Under the pieces are notes generated by a model. That model made no database searches, had not been told where the DNA came from, and saw nothing but the letters and a program-made list of their open reading frames with translations. A stretch of 13,183 bases of DNA. It comes from Caldilineaceae bacterium. GTDB lineage: Bacteria; Chloroflexota; Anaerolineae; Caldilineales; Caldilineaceae. Of the stretch, positions 6,908 to 13,183 are shown piece after piece. Every line of letters begins with the position of its first letter. The stretch's first letter is position 1. The translations under genes were made by a program, and so were the position numbers. The DNA is taken from assembly GCA_028819675.1 (NCBI GenBank), contig JAPPKT010000178.1, positions 1 to 13,183 on the forward strand. Reading direction: 5' to 3'.

Positions 6908-7789
6908 ATGATACAAGAAAAGAGTTTAGCGAGCAGGATGTTTGATCTCGGGAATTACCTCTTCCTGTTTCTATTCGGGCTCGCCTGCCTGTTTCCGATG
7001 GTACATGTGATCGCTGTCTCGCTGAGCAACCGGGCGGCGTCCATGGGTGGTTTTGTTACGCTGTGGCCACTGGGTACAACCTTTCAGAACTATCTTGAAA
7101 TCCTGGAGGCGGGACCGGTATACAGGGCATTCCTGGTCTCGGTCTCCCGCACAGTTCTGGGTACGTCGATCAATATGGCCATGACGGTACTGGCCGCATA
7201 TCCCCTTTCGAAGTCGTCGGAGGAGTTGAAGGGGCGTTCGGTTTTCATGTGGATCGTCCTGATTGCAATGCTGTTCAACGGTGGGCTCATCCCCTGGTGG
7301 ATGGTGATACGCAACCTGGGTCTGCTCAACAGCCTGTGGGCGCTGGTGCTGCCCGGGGCACTGCCAATCTGGAACGTGATCCTGCTGATGAACTTTTTCC
7401 GCGAGATCCCGAAGGAGCTGGAAGAGGCAGCGATCATCGATGGCGCTTCCTATTGGGGTACTCTCTGGTATGTGTTTCTCCCCCTGTCGGTGCCGGCACT
7501 GGCGACGCTAACTCTGTTTGCCGCAGTTTTCCACTGGAATGCGTGGTTTGACGGGATGGTCTTGATAATGGACAACGCCAAGTACCCGATCATGACATTT
7601 CTGCGTACGGTGGTGGTCGACATGAATTTGCAGATATTGACAGTAAACATGGAAGATATCTACAACCTGTCGGATCGGTCGATTCGGGCCGCCAATATCG
7701 TCGTCGCCACGGTGCCGATCCTGATCGTGTACCCGTTCCTGCAGCGGTACTTCATTCACGGTATCCGTCTTGGTGCGGTAAAGGGATAG
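6908..7789 (+). CDS. lplC: YtcP/LplC-like ABC sugar permease (second subunit)
   Basis: This 293-residue membrane protein is the partner permease and pairs with the LplB-like subunit. Six hydrophobic stretches are visible, the first at about 17-38. The block GGLIPWWMVIRNLGLLNS (125-142) and the EAA loop EAAIIDGASYWGTLWYVFLP (173-192, Gly179) are characteristic of the YtcP/LplC branch of CUT1 permeases. The C terminus FIHGIRLGAVKG has the 'F.G...GAVKG' ending common in this branch. The start at 6908 lacks a strong Shine-Dalgarno sequence; translation may be coupled to the upstream gene. Downstream comes a long gap with REP-like repeats instead of an ATPase gene. The lplC symbol is by synteny and similarity to the family, not by proven substrate. 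Confidence 0.92.
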   Translation: MIQEKSLASRMFDLGNYLFLFLFGLACLFPMVHVIAVSLSNRAASMGGFVTLWPLGTTFQNYLEILEAGPVYRAFLVSVSRTVLGTSINMAMTVLAAYPLSKSSEELKGRSVFMWIVLIAMLFNGGLIPWWMVIRNLGLLNSLWALVLPGALPIWNVILLMNFFREIPKELEEAAIIDGASYWGTLWYVFLPLSVPALATLTLFAAVFHWNAWFDGMVLIMDNAKYPIMTFLRTVVVDMNLQILTVNMEDIYNLSDRSIRAANIVVATVPILIVYPFLQRYFIHGIRLGAVKG

Positions 7790-7994
7790 CCGGGGCCTTC
7801 CAGTAAACGTGACTTTGCCAGTTTCAATGAAGTGAGGAGCAAGCACTCCCGCCGGATATTCAACTCTCGGTACATAGGTCGGACCCAGGATTCGTTGACG
7901 TTTAACCGGCCTGGAATTTGCGAGCTCATCAGGTTGTCAGTCCATGAGGGACACAGAGATTCGCGAAGCGTCCTGGAGTATGCTGCACTCACGA
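7790..7994. other. Gap after the permease gene, no gene seen
   Basis: This part of the 439-bp gap holds no supported gene and no obvious Rho-independent terminator. A TTGACG (about 7894-7899) has no matching -10 at a suitable distance. Together with the adjacent repeats it separates the permease genes from the GH4 gene, so whether the GH4 gene is transcribed with them is unclear. Confidence 0.4.
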
Positions 7995-8169
7995 GGGCAC
8001 CCACAAGGGGTGCCCCTACCGGGGGGCGTTCGGCGTGGTGACGCCTCTCATGGGATGCGGGGTTGGGCACCCACAAGGGGTGCCCCTACGGGGGGCGTTC
8101 GGCGTGGTGACGCCTCTCATGGGAGGCGGAGTTGGGCACCCACAAGGGGTGCCCCTACGGGGGGACGCT
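7995..8169. repeat. Three tandem REP-like palindromic units (period 69-70 bp)
   Basis: A 25-bp palindromic core recurs at 7995-8019, 8065-8089 and 8134-8158. Each core has an 8-bp stem, GGGCACCC with GGGTGCCC, around a 5-nt ACAAG loop, then CCTAC. Between cores lie nearly identical 44-45-bp segments containing a second perfect hairpin, GGCGT-GGTG-ACGCC (for example 8032-8045). The whole unit is therefore tandemly repeated, about 2.5 times. Such GTAGGGGCACCCC-type palindromes are widespread intergenic repeats, probably spread by REP-associated transposases. They could stabilise or attenuate mRNA between the permease and GH4 genes. Predicted peptides here (repeated APTRGAPTGG) are spurious translations. 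Confidence 0.88.
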
Positions 8170-8172
8170 TGG

Positions 8173-8201
8173 TTGGAAGGAAGTGTCAACAGCCCTAGTA
8201 C
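8173..8201 (+). promoter_or_regulatory. Weak candidate promoter for the GH4 gene
   Basis: TTGGAA (8173-8178) is followed after 17 bp by TAGTAC (8196-8201). The hexamers match consensus at four and three positions respectively. Position is favourable: transcription would start near 8208, shortly before the ribosome-binding site AGGAG (8216-8220). The match is weak enough to be chance. Confidence 0.2.
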
Positions 8202-8228
8202 AGTTCATCCAGAACAGGAGCTAAAGCA

Positions 8229-9716
8229 ATGGGAACAGCTGTCAAGATAGGTGTAATTGGCGCCGGGAGCGCGACGTTTTCTCTGGGGCTTGTCAAGGAC
8301 CTGTGCCTGACGGAAAGTTTGAGCGGCAGCCACGTGACCTTTATGGACGTGGACGCAGAACGGCTGCAGATGATCCACAGGCTGGCCGAGCGCTATGCGG
8401 ACGAACTTGGGGCGAACATTACATTTGACCAGACTCTGGACCGGCGCGATGCAATGCAGGACGCCGACTTTGTAATCAACACGGCCTCGGTCGTGACATA
8501 CGACTCGGGCCTGGAGACGCGGGACCTCATCCAGGCGTACGGCTACGACTGGGATGGACCGGGGTCGCTCGAGTATTCGTTCTACAATACTTCGTTCATC
8601 TTGGACGTGGCGCGAGAGATTGAGAGGATCTGCCCGGACGCGTGGCTTATCCAGTCGGGAAACCCGGTTTACGACGGCTGCACGGTTATCGGCCGCGAGA
8701 CCGACGTGAAGGTTTGCGGACTGTGCCACGGCTATTACGGGTACCGGGACATCTGTGACATGCTGGAACTGGACCATACCAAGGTGAAGTGGCAGGCTCC
8801 AGGTCTGAATCACAATATCTGGCTGACGCAGTTTGAGTACGAGGGCAAGGACGCTTACCCGTTGATTGACGAATGGATCCAGAGCAAGGGTGAGGCGTAT
8901 TGGGCGGAAACTGCGGCCAGCAGACCGTTGCCAGAGGGCAGGTCGGGCTGGTCCGGGGAATTGAGGCGTGCGTGGGAGATCGACCTTTCACGGGCGGCAG
9001 TGCATATGTACCGGCTGTATGGACTGATGCCGCTGGGTGACACGGTGTGGATGAAGTACATTGGTTGGTGGTATCACAAGGACTTTGACGCGAAGCGTTT
9101 CTGGTTTGGCGAGCCCTGGGGCGGTCAGCGTTCGCATCTGTCCTGGCCGATGTACGTTGACAACCAGGCGCGGAAGGTGGAACAGATCGCCCGCCTCGCG
9201 CGGGATCCTGCGGCAAGCCTTGTGGAGAGCCTGGGCAAGAGCAAGACTATCGAGCAGCAGGTGCCTATCATCGATGCACTGGTGAACGACAATGAAGGGC
9301 ATTTCCAGGTAAACGTGCCCAACCACGGGGCGCTGCCGGGTGTTCCGGATGACATTGCGGTGGAGATTCCCGCGGTTGTGAACAAGGACGGAATCCACCG
9401 GATACAGGTTGATCCGTTGCCGCAGAAGATCATGCTGACGCAGATCCTGCCTTTGGTTCTCTCGCTCGAGCGAACGCTGCTGGCTATTGAGACGGGGGAT
9501 CGAGCGCTGCTTCTGTGGGAGTTGCTGGATGCAAACGAAACGCGCTCGTATGCGCAAGCAGAGGAGACGCTGGAGGCGATTCTGGGCCAGGGCTACAACC
9601 GAGAGATGGACGAGCATTTCCGATGGCCGACAGACTGGGATGCCAATGGTATCAGCAGGTCGCCGGTTCGGGATGATCCTGTGCTGCGGGCTGAGGGGGT
9701 GGCGGCGGCCGACTAG
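8229..9716 (+). CDS. Glycoside hydrolase family 4 (alpha-galacturonidase/alpha-galactosidase-like)
   Basis: This 495-residue cytoplasmic enzyme is predicted to cleave glycosides by the GH4 redox-elimination mechanism, which needs NAD and a divalent metal. The ATG at 8229 follows AGGAG (8216-8220) with 8 nt spacing. The NAD-binding loop is IGVIGAGSATFS (7-18), with Asp40 at the end of the next strand. QSGNPVYDGCT (142-152) is the family Asn-Pro motif. Cys166 (LCHG) and His195 (GLNHNIW) are predicted metal ligands; their spacing of 29 equals that of Cys174 and His203 in Thermotoga maritima AglA. The Cys-His type groups it with AglA/MelA/LplD-like enzymes. Its place after an LplABC-like importer matches B. 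subtilis lplD, a GH4 alpha-galacturonidase, so a uronide substrate is a reasonable guess. The gene is flanked by REP-like repeats and a strong terminator and may be transcribed alone. Family certain; substrate unproven. Confidence 0.9.
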   Translation: MGTAVKIGVIGAGSATFSLGLVKDLCLTESLSGSHVTFMDVDAERLQMIHRLAERYADELGANITFDQTLDRRDAMQDADFVINTASVVTYDSGLETRDLIQAYGYDWDGPGSLEYSFYNTSFILDVAREIERICPDAWLIQSGNPVYDGCTVIGRETDVKVCGLCHGYYGYRDICDMLELDHTKVKWQAPGLNHNIWLTQFEYEGKDAYPLIDEWIQSKGEAYWAETAASRPLPEGRSGWSGELRRAWEIDLSRAAVHMYRLYGLMPLGDTVWMKYIGWWYHKDFDAKRFWFGEPWGGQRSHLSWPMYVDNQARKVEQIARLARDPAASLVESLGKSKTIEQQVPIIDALVNDNEGHFQVNVPNHGALPGVPDDIAVEIPAVVNKDGIHRIQVDPLPQKIMLTQILPLVLSLERTLLAIETGDRALLLWELLDANETRSYAQAEETLEAILGQGYNREMDEHFRWPTDWDANGISRSPVRDDPVLRAEGVAAAD

Positions 9717-9778
9717 GTAGAATCGCAGGAACCGGACGAAAACTCCTTTGTCATTGGATTAGATCGGCGGTAAGGTAC

Positions 9779-9828
9779 TAAGGGGGACAGCTCTTTGAGT
9801 CGGTAGAGCGTCCCCCTTATTTCTATTA
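9779..9828 (+). terminator. Strong terminator after GH4, with a tRNA D-arm-like loop side
   Basis: TAAGGGGGAC (9779-9788) pairs perfectly with GTCCCCCTTA (9810-9819). GCTCT (9790-9794) extends the stem with AGAGC (9805-9809) after one bulged A, leaving a 10-nt loop. A T-rich tail (TTATTTCTATT) follows. It should end GH4 transcription 62 nt past the stop codon. The segment AGTCGGTAGAGCG (9798-9810) matches a typical tRNA D-arm sequence, discussed as a finding. Confidence 0.85.
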
Positions 9829-9890
9829 AAGTACGAGAGGGATTTGGAGCGATTCACCAATTTCGTAAAGGCATCAAGCGGGGTAAAGAA

Positions 9891-11015
9891 ATGAAAGTCG
9901 TCGAAGTAGAAACCATCGTAGTCAGGAACGAGCCGCCCTTTCGGGGCGGGAGCATGTGGCTGTTTGTTCAGCTCCATACTGATGAGGGCATCGTCGGGCT
10001 GGGTGAGCGGCCTTCAGGAAATGCGAAGAACCTGGAGGCGCAGGTCAGGCTGATCGAGGATCTGGGTGAGCAGTTTGTCGTGGGCGCCAATCCCTTTGAC
10101 ATCGAGAAACTGTGGCAGACAATTTTTGCCTCGCGTCACGATTATCGCCATCCGGGCCTGGACATGACGCCGGCGCTGAGCGCGATCGAGATGGCCTGCT
10201 GGGACATCGTTGGCAAGGCGACGGGACAGCCGATCTATAATCTGCTGGGCGGGCGTTGCCACGAGAAGCTGCGTGCCTACGCATATATGCCTTCGGAAGG
10301 CATCTGGGAGAACCCGGAAAAGGCCGGGGAGATCGCTATCAAGCTGGTTGAAGAGGGAAACACGGCATGCAAATTCGACCCCTTTCAGCCTATATTTCCG
10401 AATCCCAGCGATTATTCGTTGAAGACGATCCGGCACGTTGCCAAGATCTTTCAGTGTATCCGGGACGCGGTGGGGGACGAGCTGGAGATAGGCATCGGGA
10501 CGCACGGCCAGTTCAGCACGGCCGGGGCGATTCGCGTTGCCAAGATACTGGAGGAGTTCGACCCGTTCTGGTTCGAGGAGCCGGTTCCGCCTGAAAACAT
10601 TGACGAGATGGCGCGGGTGGCGGCACACACTAGCATCCCGATCGCTACAGGAGAGCGGCTGGTTTCGAAGTTCGAGTTTGCTCAGCTACTGGTGAAGCAG
10701 GCGGCGCAGGTTATTCAGCTGGACGTGGGCCAGTGCGGCGGGATCCTGGAATCGAAGAAGATCGCGGGTATGGCGGAGGCGCATTACGCCATGATCGCCC
10801 CGCATATGTATTGCGGGCCTGTGGCAGCGGCGGCGGCCGTACAGCTTGATACGTGTTCGCCCAACCTGTTGATCCAGGAGTATAACGGGGGCCCTATGCA
10901 CCAGGAGCTGTTCAAGGAGCCGATTGTATTTGAGAACGGCTATATCATCCCGCCTACCGGGCCGGGGCTGGGCATCGAGTTGGACGAGGCGGTTGTCAAG
11001 AGACAGTTATTGTAG
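9891..11015 (+). CDS. Enolase-superfamily sugar-acid dehydratase-like protein
   Basis: This 374-residue member of the mandelate racemase/galactonate dehydratase branch would abstract a proton next to a carboxylate and eliminate water from an aldonic or uronic acid. Residues about 1-120 are the capping domain; a TIM barrel follows. Lys161 lies in KFDPF. His205 (GTHGQ), Glu229 (FWFEEP), Glu255 (ATGERL), Asp278 (QLDVG) and His305 (APHMYCG) fit the active site. Spacings H205-E229-E255-H305 (24, 26, 50) equal those of E. coli galactonate dehydratase (H185, E209, E235, H285). The odd point is Gly203, where the usual first metal-ligand Asp stands. The start ATG follows a weak GCGGGG. An SDR gene follows after 27 bp, so the two are probably co-transcribed; no convincing promoter was found in 9829-9890. 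Superfamily certain; substrate and activity are open. Confidence 0.88.
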   Translation: MKVVEVETIVVRNEPPFRGGSMWLFVQLHTDEGIVGLGERPSGNAKNLEAQVRLIEDLGEQFVVGANPFDIEKLWQTIFASRHDYRHPGLDMTPALSAIEMACWDIVGKATGQPIYNLLGGRCHEKLRAYAYMPSEGIWENPEKAGEIAIKLVEEGNTACKFDPFQPIFPNPSDYSLKTIRHVAKIFQCIRDAVGDELEIGIGTHGQFSTAGAIRVAKILEEFDPFWFEEPVPPENIDEMARVAAHTSIPIATGERLVSKFEFAQLLVKQAAQVIQLDVGQCGGILESKKIAGMAEAHYAMIAPHMYCGPVAAAAAVQLDTCSPNLLIQEYNGGPMHQELFKEPIVFENGYIIPPTGPGLGIELDEAVVKRQLL

Positions 11016-11042
11016 GCGAGGGGACAAAGGGAAAGATCATTC

Positions 11043-11873
11043 ATGGCTATCTTGGACGGAAAAGTGGCCCTGGTCACAGGCGCGGGGCGGGGACACGGGG
11101 AGGCGGTCGCGGTCCGGTTTGCCGAGGAGGGCGCTGCGGTTGCGGTCTGCGACATCGTGCCCGTAGAGGAGTTGGAGGGCGGCGTTGGCGAACGGATCCG
11201 GGCGGCCGGCGGGGAGGTATTTTGCTCGCAGACGGATGTTTCGAAGGAAGAGCCGGTCAGGCAGCTTGTGCAGAATACGATTGACCGTTTCGGCACGATC
11301 GACATTTTGGTTAATGTGGTCGGAATAGCCGGGCCGACGAAGGATGTGTGGCAGATGAGCCTGGAGGAGTGGCAGGAAACGCTGGCGGTCAATCTGGATT
11401 CGGCATTTCTGGGCTGCAAGTATGCGCTGCCGGAGATGATCCGCAAACGGTATGGCCGGGTTATCAACTTCAGCTCGGCTTCGGGCAAGCAGCCTCTTTC
11501 GCACCGGACTCCCTACACGACCTCGAAGATGGGCATCCTTGGATTTACACGCACTTTGGCGGCGGACGTGGGTCGGTACAATATCACGGTCAATGCGATC
11601 TGTCCCGGTGCACACGAGGAGAGGAGTGTCGAGTTGGAACGGTCGCGGGCGGAGTACAGGGGGGAAGCTTTTGATGAAGAGGCATTTCGGCGCCGGTACC
11701 GGGAGCCGCGGCCGAATGCCGTTCTGGCCGGGCGGTGGTGTGGGGATGAAGGGTACGTGGAGAAGGGGGCCGGGTCGGAGGAGGCGGCGGCGATAGCGGT
11801 CTTTCTGGCATCGGATGATGCGGCCAGCATGACGGGTCAGGACATCAATTCGGGGGGATGGGTGATGTGGTGA
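11043..11873 (+). CDS. Short-chain dehydrogenase/reductase (SDR), classical type
   Basis: This 276-residue NAD(P)-dependent oxidoreductase probably acts on a sugar, sugar acid or keto-deoxy intermediate made by its neighbour. The cofactor motif TGAGRGHG is at 12-19. Asp37 at the end of the second strand suggests NAD preference. Asp65 (TDV) and the NNAG-type motif, here NVVG (91-94), follow. Catalytic residues are Asn117 (AVNLDS), a Ser in the FSSAS block (144-147), Tyr158 and Lys162 (YTTSK). After PGA at 188-190 comes a charged insertion to about residue 240 (rich in Arg and Glu), making the protein longer than the usual 250; it probably forms an enlarged substrate lid. The C-terminal TGQDINSGGWVMW is typical. 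AAGGGA (11027-11032) precedes the ATG by 10 nt. The gene begins 27 bp after the enolase-superfamily stop, indicating a shared transcript. Confidence 0.92.
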   Translation: MAILDGKVALVTGAGRGHGEAVAVRFAEEGAAVAVCDIVPVEELEGGVGERIRAAGGEVFCSQTDVSKEEPVRQLVQNTIDRFGTIDILVNVVGIAGPTKDVWQMSLEEWQETLAVNLDSAFLGCKYALPEMIRKRYGRVINFSSASGKQPLSHRTPYTTSKMGILGFTRTLAADVGRYNITVNAICPGAHEERSVELERSRAEYRGEAFDEEAFRRRYREPRPNAVLAGRWCGDEGYVEKGAGSEEAAAIAVFLASDDAASMTGQDINSGGWVMW

Positions 11874-11909
11874 GGAAGGGTTACTTCCGCGAATTCTGTC
11901 CGCGAAGAG

Positions 11910-11986
11910 CACCTTTTTCTGATCCGCGAAGTTACGCGAAGGGGCGCGAAGGACACCTTTGGTTGATCCGCGAAGTCACGCGAAGG
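11910..11986. repeat. Direct repeat within a CGCGAA-rich cluster
   Basis: Two 33-bp copies with a 44-bp period (11910-11942 and 11954-11986) are 29 of 33 identical. Both contain CACCTTT, TGATCCGCGAAG and ACGCGAAGG. The hexamer CGCGAA occurs seven times between about 11888 and 11986. Similar '(C)CGCGAAG' runs are scattered in intergenic DNA of various environmental bacteria. The cluster fills most of the 151-bp gap between the SDR and DUF5695-like genes. No T-run or transposase is associated. Confidence 0.7.
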
Positions 11987-12024
11987 GCGGCGATGAACGC
12001 CAGGTACAGAGTCGAGAAGCCGAT

Positions 12025-13183
12025 ATGATGACAGAGAAAGCAGTGCCGTTGCAGGGGCAGTTTCTGCTGGAATGGAACCGGGGGGGCATTTGCAGTCTTA
12101 AGCTGAGGGACGATGCATACGATACCGAGTACATTTCCGCGGGCGAAACGCTTGGGGAGGTGCTGGTAGGCTATCGTGCAGGCGGAGGGGCGTGGCGGTC
12201 TGCGACCAGTTTCTCTTCAGGCGATATTCGCACTGTAGAGGAGATTGAAGGCGGGTCGCGGGCGTTCGTGTACAGCGGCGACAGCCAGTTGCAGCACGGA
12301 TTGCGGGGGCTGGGAATGGTGGAGCGGTTCAGCGTGGAAGGGGAGCGGCTCCTGTGGACCCTGGCGTTTCACAACGAGACTGACGGAACACTGGAGATCG
12401 GCGACATTGGTTTGCCGTTGCCGTTCAACAAACAGTTTGTGCGCGACAATCTGGCCAACTATACGCAGGTTGTTGCCCGCCACAGCTTCATTTCCGGCCA
12501 CGGGTCCTTTCTTTTCTGGCAGCGGCCCAATGGTGTCGGTCCTTACCTGGTCATGACGCCTCTGGCGGGAACGAAGCTGGAGTACTATGAGGAGATCGAT
12601 CCTCACCCTTCGACAACCAGCGTGCCCTACCGGGTGTATATCCATTCCGCACTGACCGGGGGCCAGGAGACGCGCGGGACATGGCGCCAGCCTCATACAA
12701 GCGTCACACTATCGCCGCAAGGAGCAGACGGCGACGGCGTTGCATACGGCTTCTGCCTGGAGTGGGCAGACGACTACGAGGGCGTGCGTGACGTCCTCTA
12801 CCGGCAAGGCCTGTTCGATGTTCATGTGGTGCCTGGTATGACGGTACCGATCGATCTGGGGGCAAGGTTCTCGATCCGGACGCAGCAAAGAGACTATGTA
12901 ATTGCGGCGGAATATCCTGACCAGACCAGCATAGAAACGGTGAATGATTCGCAGGAAAATGCCCGCAGCTATCAGGTGCAGTTTTCGCGGCTGGGGGAGA
13001 ATCTCTTGACTGTCAACTACGGCAGCGGTTCCTACATGAACCTTGAGTTTTTTGTAACCGAGCCGCTGGAGACTCTGATCAAGAAACGAACCGCTTTTCT
13101 GGTGGACAAGCAGCAGCACAGGGACACTGGCAAGTGGTACGAGGGCCTGTTTTCGGTTTGGGACATGCGGGAGGCCGTCCTGC
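12025..13183 (+). CDS. DUF5695-like protein, N-terminal part (runs off window)
   Basis: An open frame of 386 codons runs uninterrupted to the window edge, so the gene is incomplete at its 3' end. The ATG at 12025 is chosen with weak GAGAAG (12014-12019) upstream; the next codon is also ATG (12028). There is no signal peptide or membrane segment at the N terminus. The start is beta-strand rich (FLLEWNRGGICSLKLRDDAYDTEYI). A dense conserved-looking block includes LPFNKQFV, VVARHSFISGHGSFLFWQRP (about 151-170) and GPYLVMTPLAGTKLEYYEE (174-192). I recognise this as resembling DUF5695 proteins, which are large, often near carbohydrate-use genes, and of unknown activity. The first part looks like the beta-sandwich that precedes an (alpha/alpha) barrel in many glycoside hydrolases and lyases; that is inference. 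It may be co-transcribed with the dehydratase and SDR genes 151 bp upstream. Confidence 0.75.
   Translation, partial: MMTEKAVPLQGQFLLEWNRGGICSLKLRDDAYDTEYISAGETLGEVLVGYRAGGGAWRSATSFSSGDIRTVEEIEGGSRAFVYSGDSQLQHGLRGLGMVERFSVEGERLLWTLAFHNETDGTLEIGDIGLPLPFNKQFVRDNLANYTQVVARHSFISGHGSFLFWQRPNGVGPYLVMTPLAGTKLEYYEEIDPHPSTTSVPYRVYIHSALTGGQETRGTWRQPHTSVTLSPQGADGDGVAYGFCLEWADDYEGVRDVLYRQGLFDVHVVPGMTVPIDLGARFSIRTQQRDYVIAAEYPDQTSIETVNDSQENARSYQVQFSRLGENLLTVNYGSGSYMNLEFFVTEPLETLIKKRTAFLVDKQQHRDTGKWYEGLFSVWDMREAVL

Noticed and set aside
7995..8169. Possible CRISPR array (three evenly spaced repeats)
   Set aside because: The 44-45-bp segments between the palindromic cores are nearly identical to each other, so they are not unique spacers. 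No cas genes are present.
7944..8198. Open frame giving repeated APTRGAPTGG peptide
   Set aside because: It is a translation of the REP-like DNA repeat, has no ribosome-binding site, and is a well-known type of spurious prediction.
8205..8813. 202-codon minus-strand frame opposite the GH4 gene
   Set aside because: It is antisense to a clearly conserved GH4 coding region; long shadow frames are expected in GC-rich DNA.
9779..9819. tRNA gene
   Set aside because: Only acceptor-like and D-arm-like parts are present. There is no anticodon arm, no T arm and no room for them within the stem.
11037..11912. 291-codon minus-strand frame opposite the SDR gene
   Set aside because: It is a shadow of the SDR gene, whose motifs are intact. 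The peptide is rich in Arg and Pro without recognisable domains.

Overview
The window looks like chromosomal DNA from a GC-rich, carbohydrate-scavenging bacterium. A member of the Chloroflexota (Caldilineae/Anaerolineae-like) is the best guess. This is inferred from gene style: a lipoprotein solute-binding protein with a twin-arginine-like leader, an SH3 protein with Pro/Thr-rich linkers, a HlyD adaptor with a very long coiled coil, and palindromic GTAGGGGCACCCC-type repeats. It does not rest on a marker gene. All convincing genes lie on the + strand.

Layout. (1) Positions 1-479 hold no convincing gene, but do hold a candidate promoter at 295-323. (2) 480-3308 carries a HlyD/RND-type membrane-fusion protein and a secreted protein with three SH3-like modules. 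An unusually clear Rho-independent terminator (3417-3461) closes this unit. (3) 3462-3990 is a regulatory gap with a 136-bp MITE-like inverted repeat. A near-consensus sigma70-type promoter (TTGACA-N17-TATAGT) starts 12 bp beyond its right end. (4) 3991-7789 encodes a CUT1-type ABC importer: a large LplA-like binding lipoprotein, then LplB-like and YtcP/LplC-like permeases, with no ATPase. (5) 7790-8228 contains three tandem REP-like palindromic units. (6) 8229-9716 is a GH4 NAD- and metal-dependent glycosidase, closed by a second strong terminator whose loop side resembles a tRNA D-arm. (7) 9891-11873 is a tight pair: an enolase-superfamily sugar-acid dehydratase-like protein and a short-chain dehydrogenase. 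(8) After a cluster of CGCGAA repeats, a large DUF5695-like protein begins at 12025 and runs off the end.

How the genes may work together. The order binding protein, two permeases, GH4 matches Bacillus subtilis lplABCD, whose LplD is a GH4 alpha-galacturonidase linked to pectin/rhamnogalacturonan use. Here the core is followed by an acid-sugar dehydratase-like enzyme, an oxidoreductase and a DUF5695 protein. The working model (inference) is import of a uronide-containing oligosaccharide, intracellular cleavage by GH4, and oxidation/dehydration of the released sugar acid. The ATPase is presumably shared and encoded elsewhere. The most notable molecular oddity is the enolase-superfamily protein: Gly203 occupies the place of the usual first metal-ligand Asp, while every other active-site residue keeps canonical spacing.
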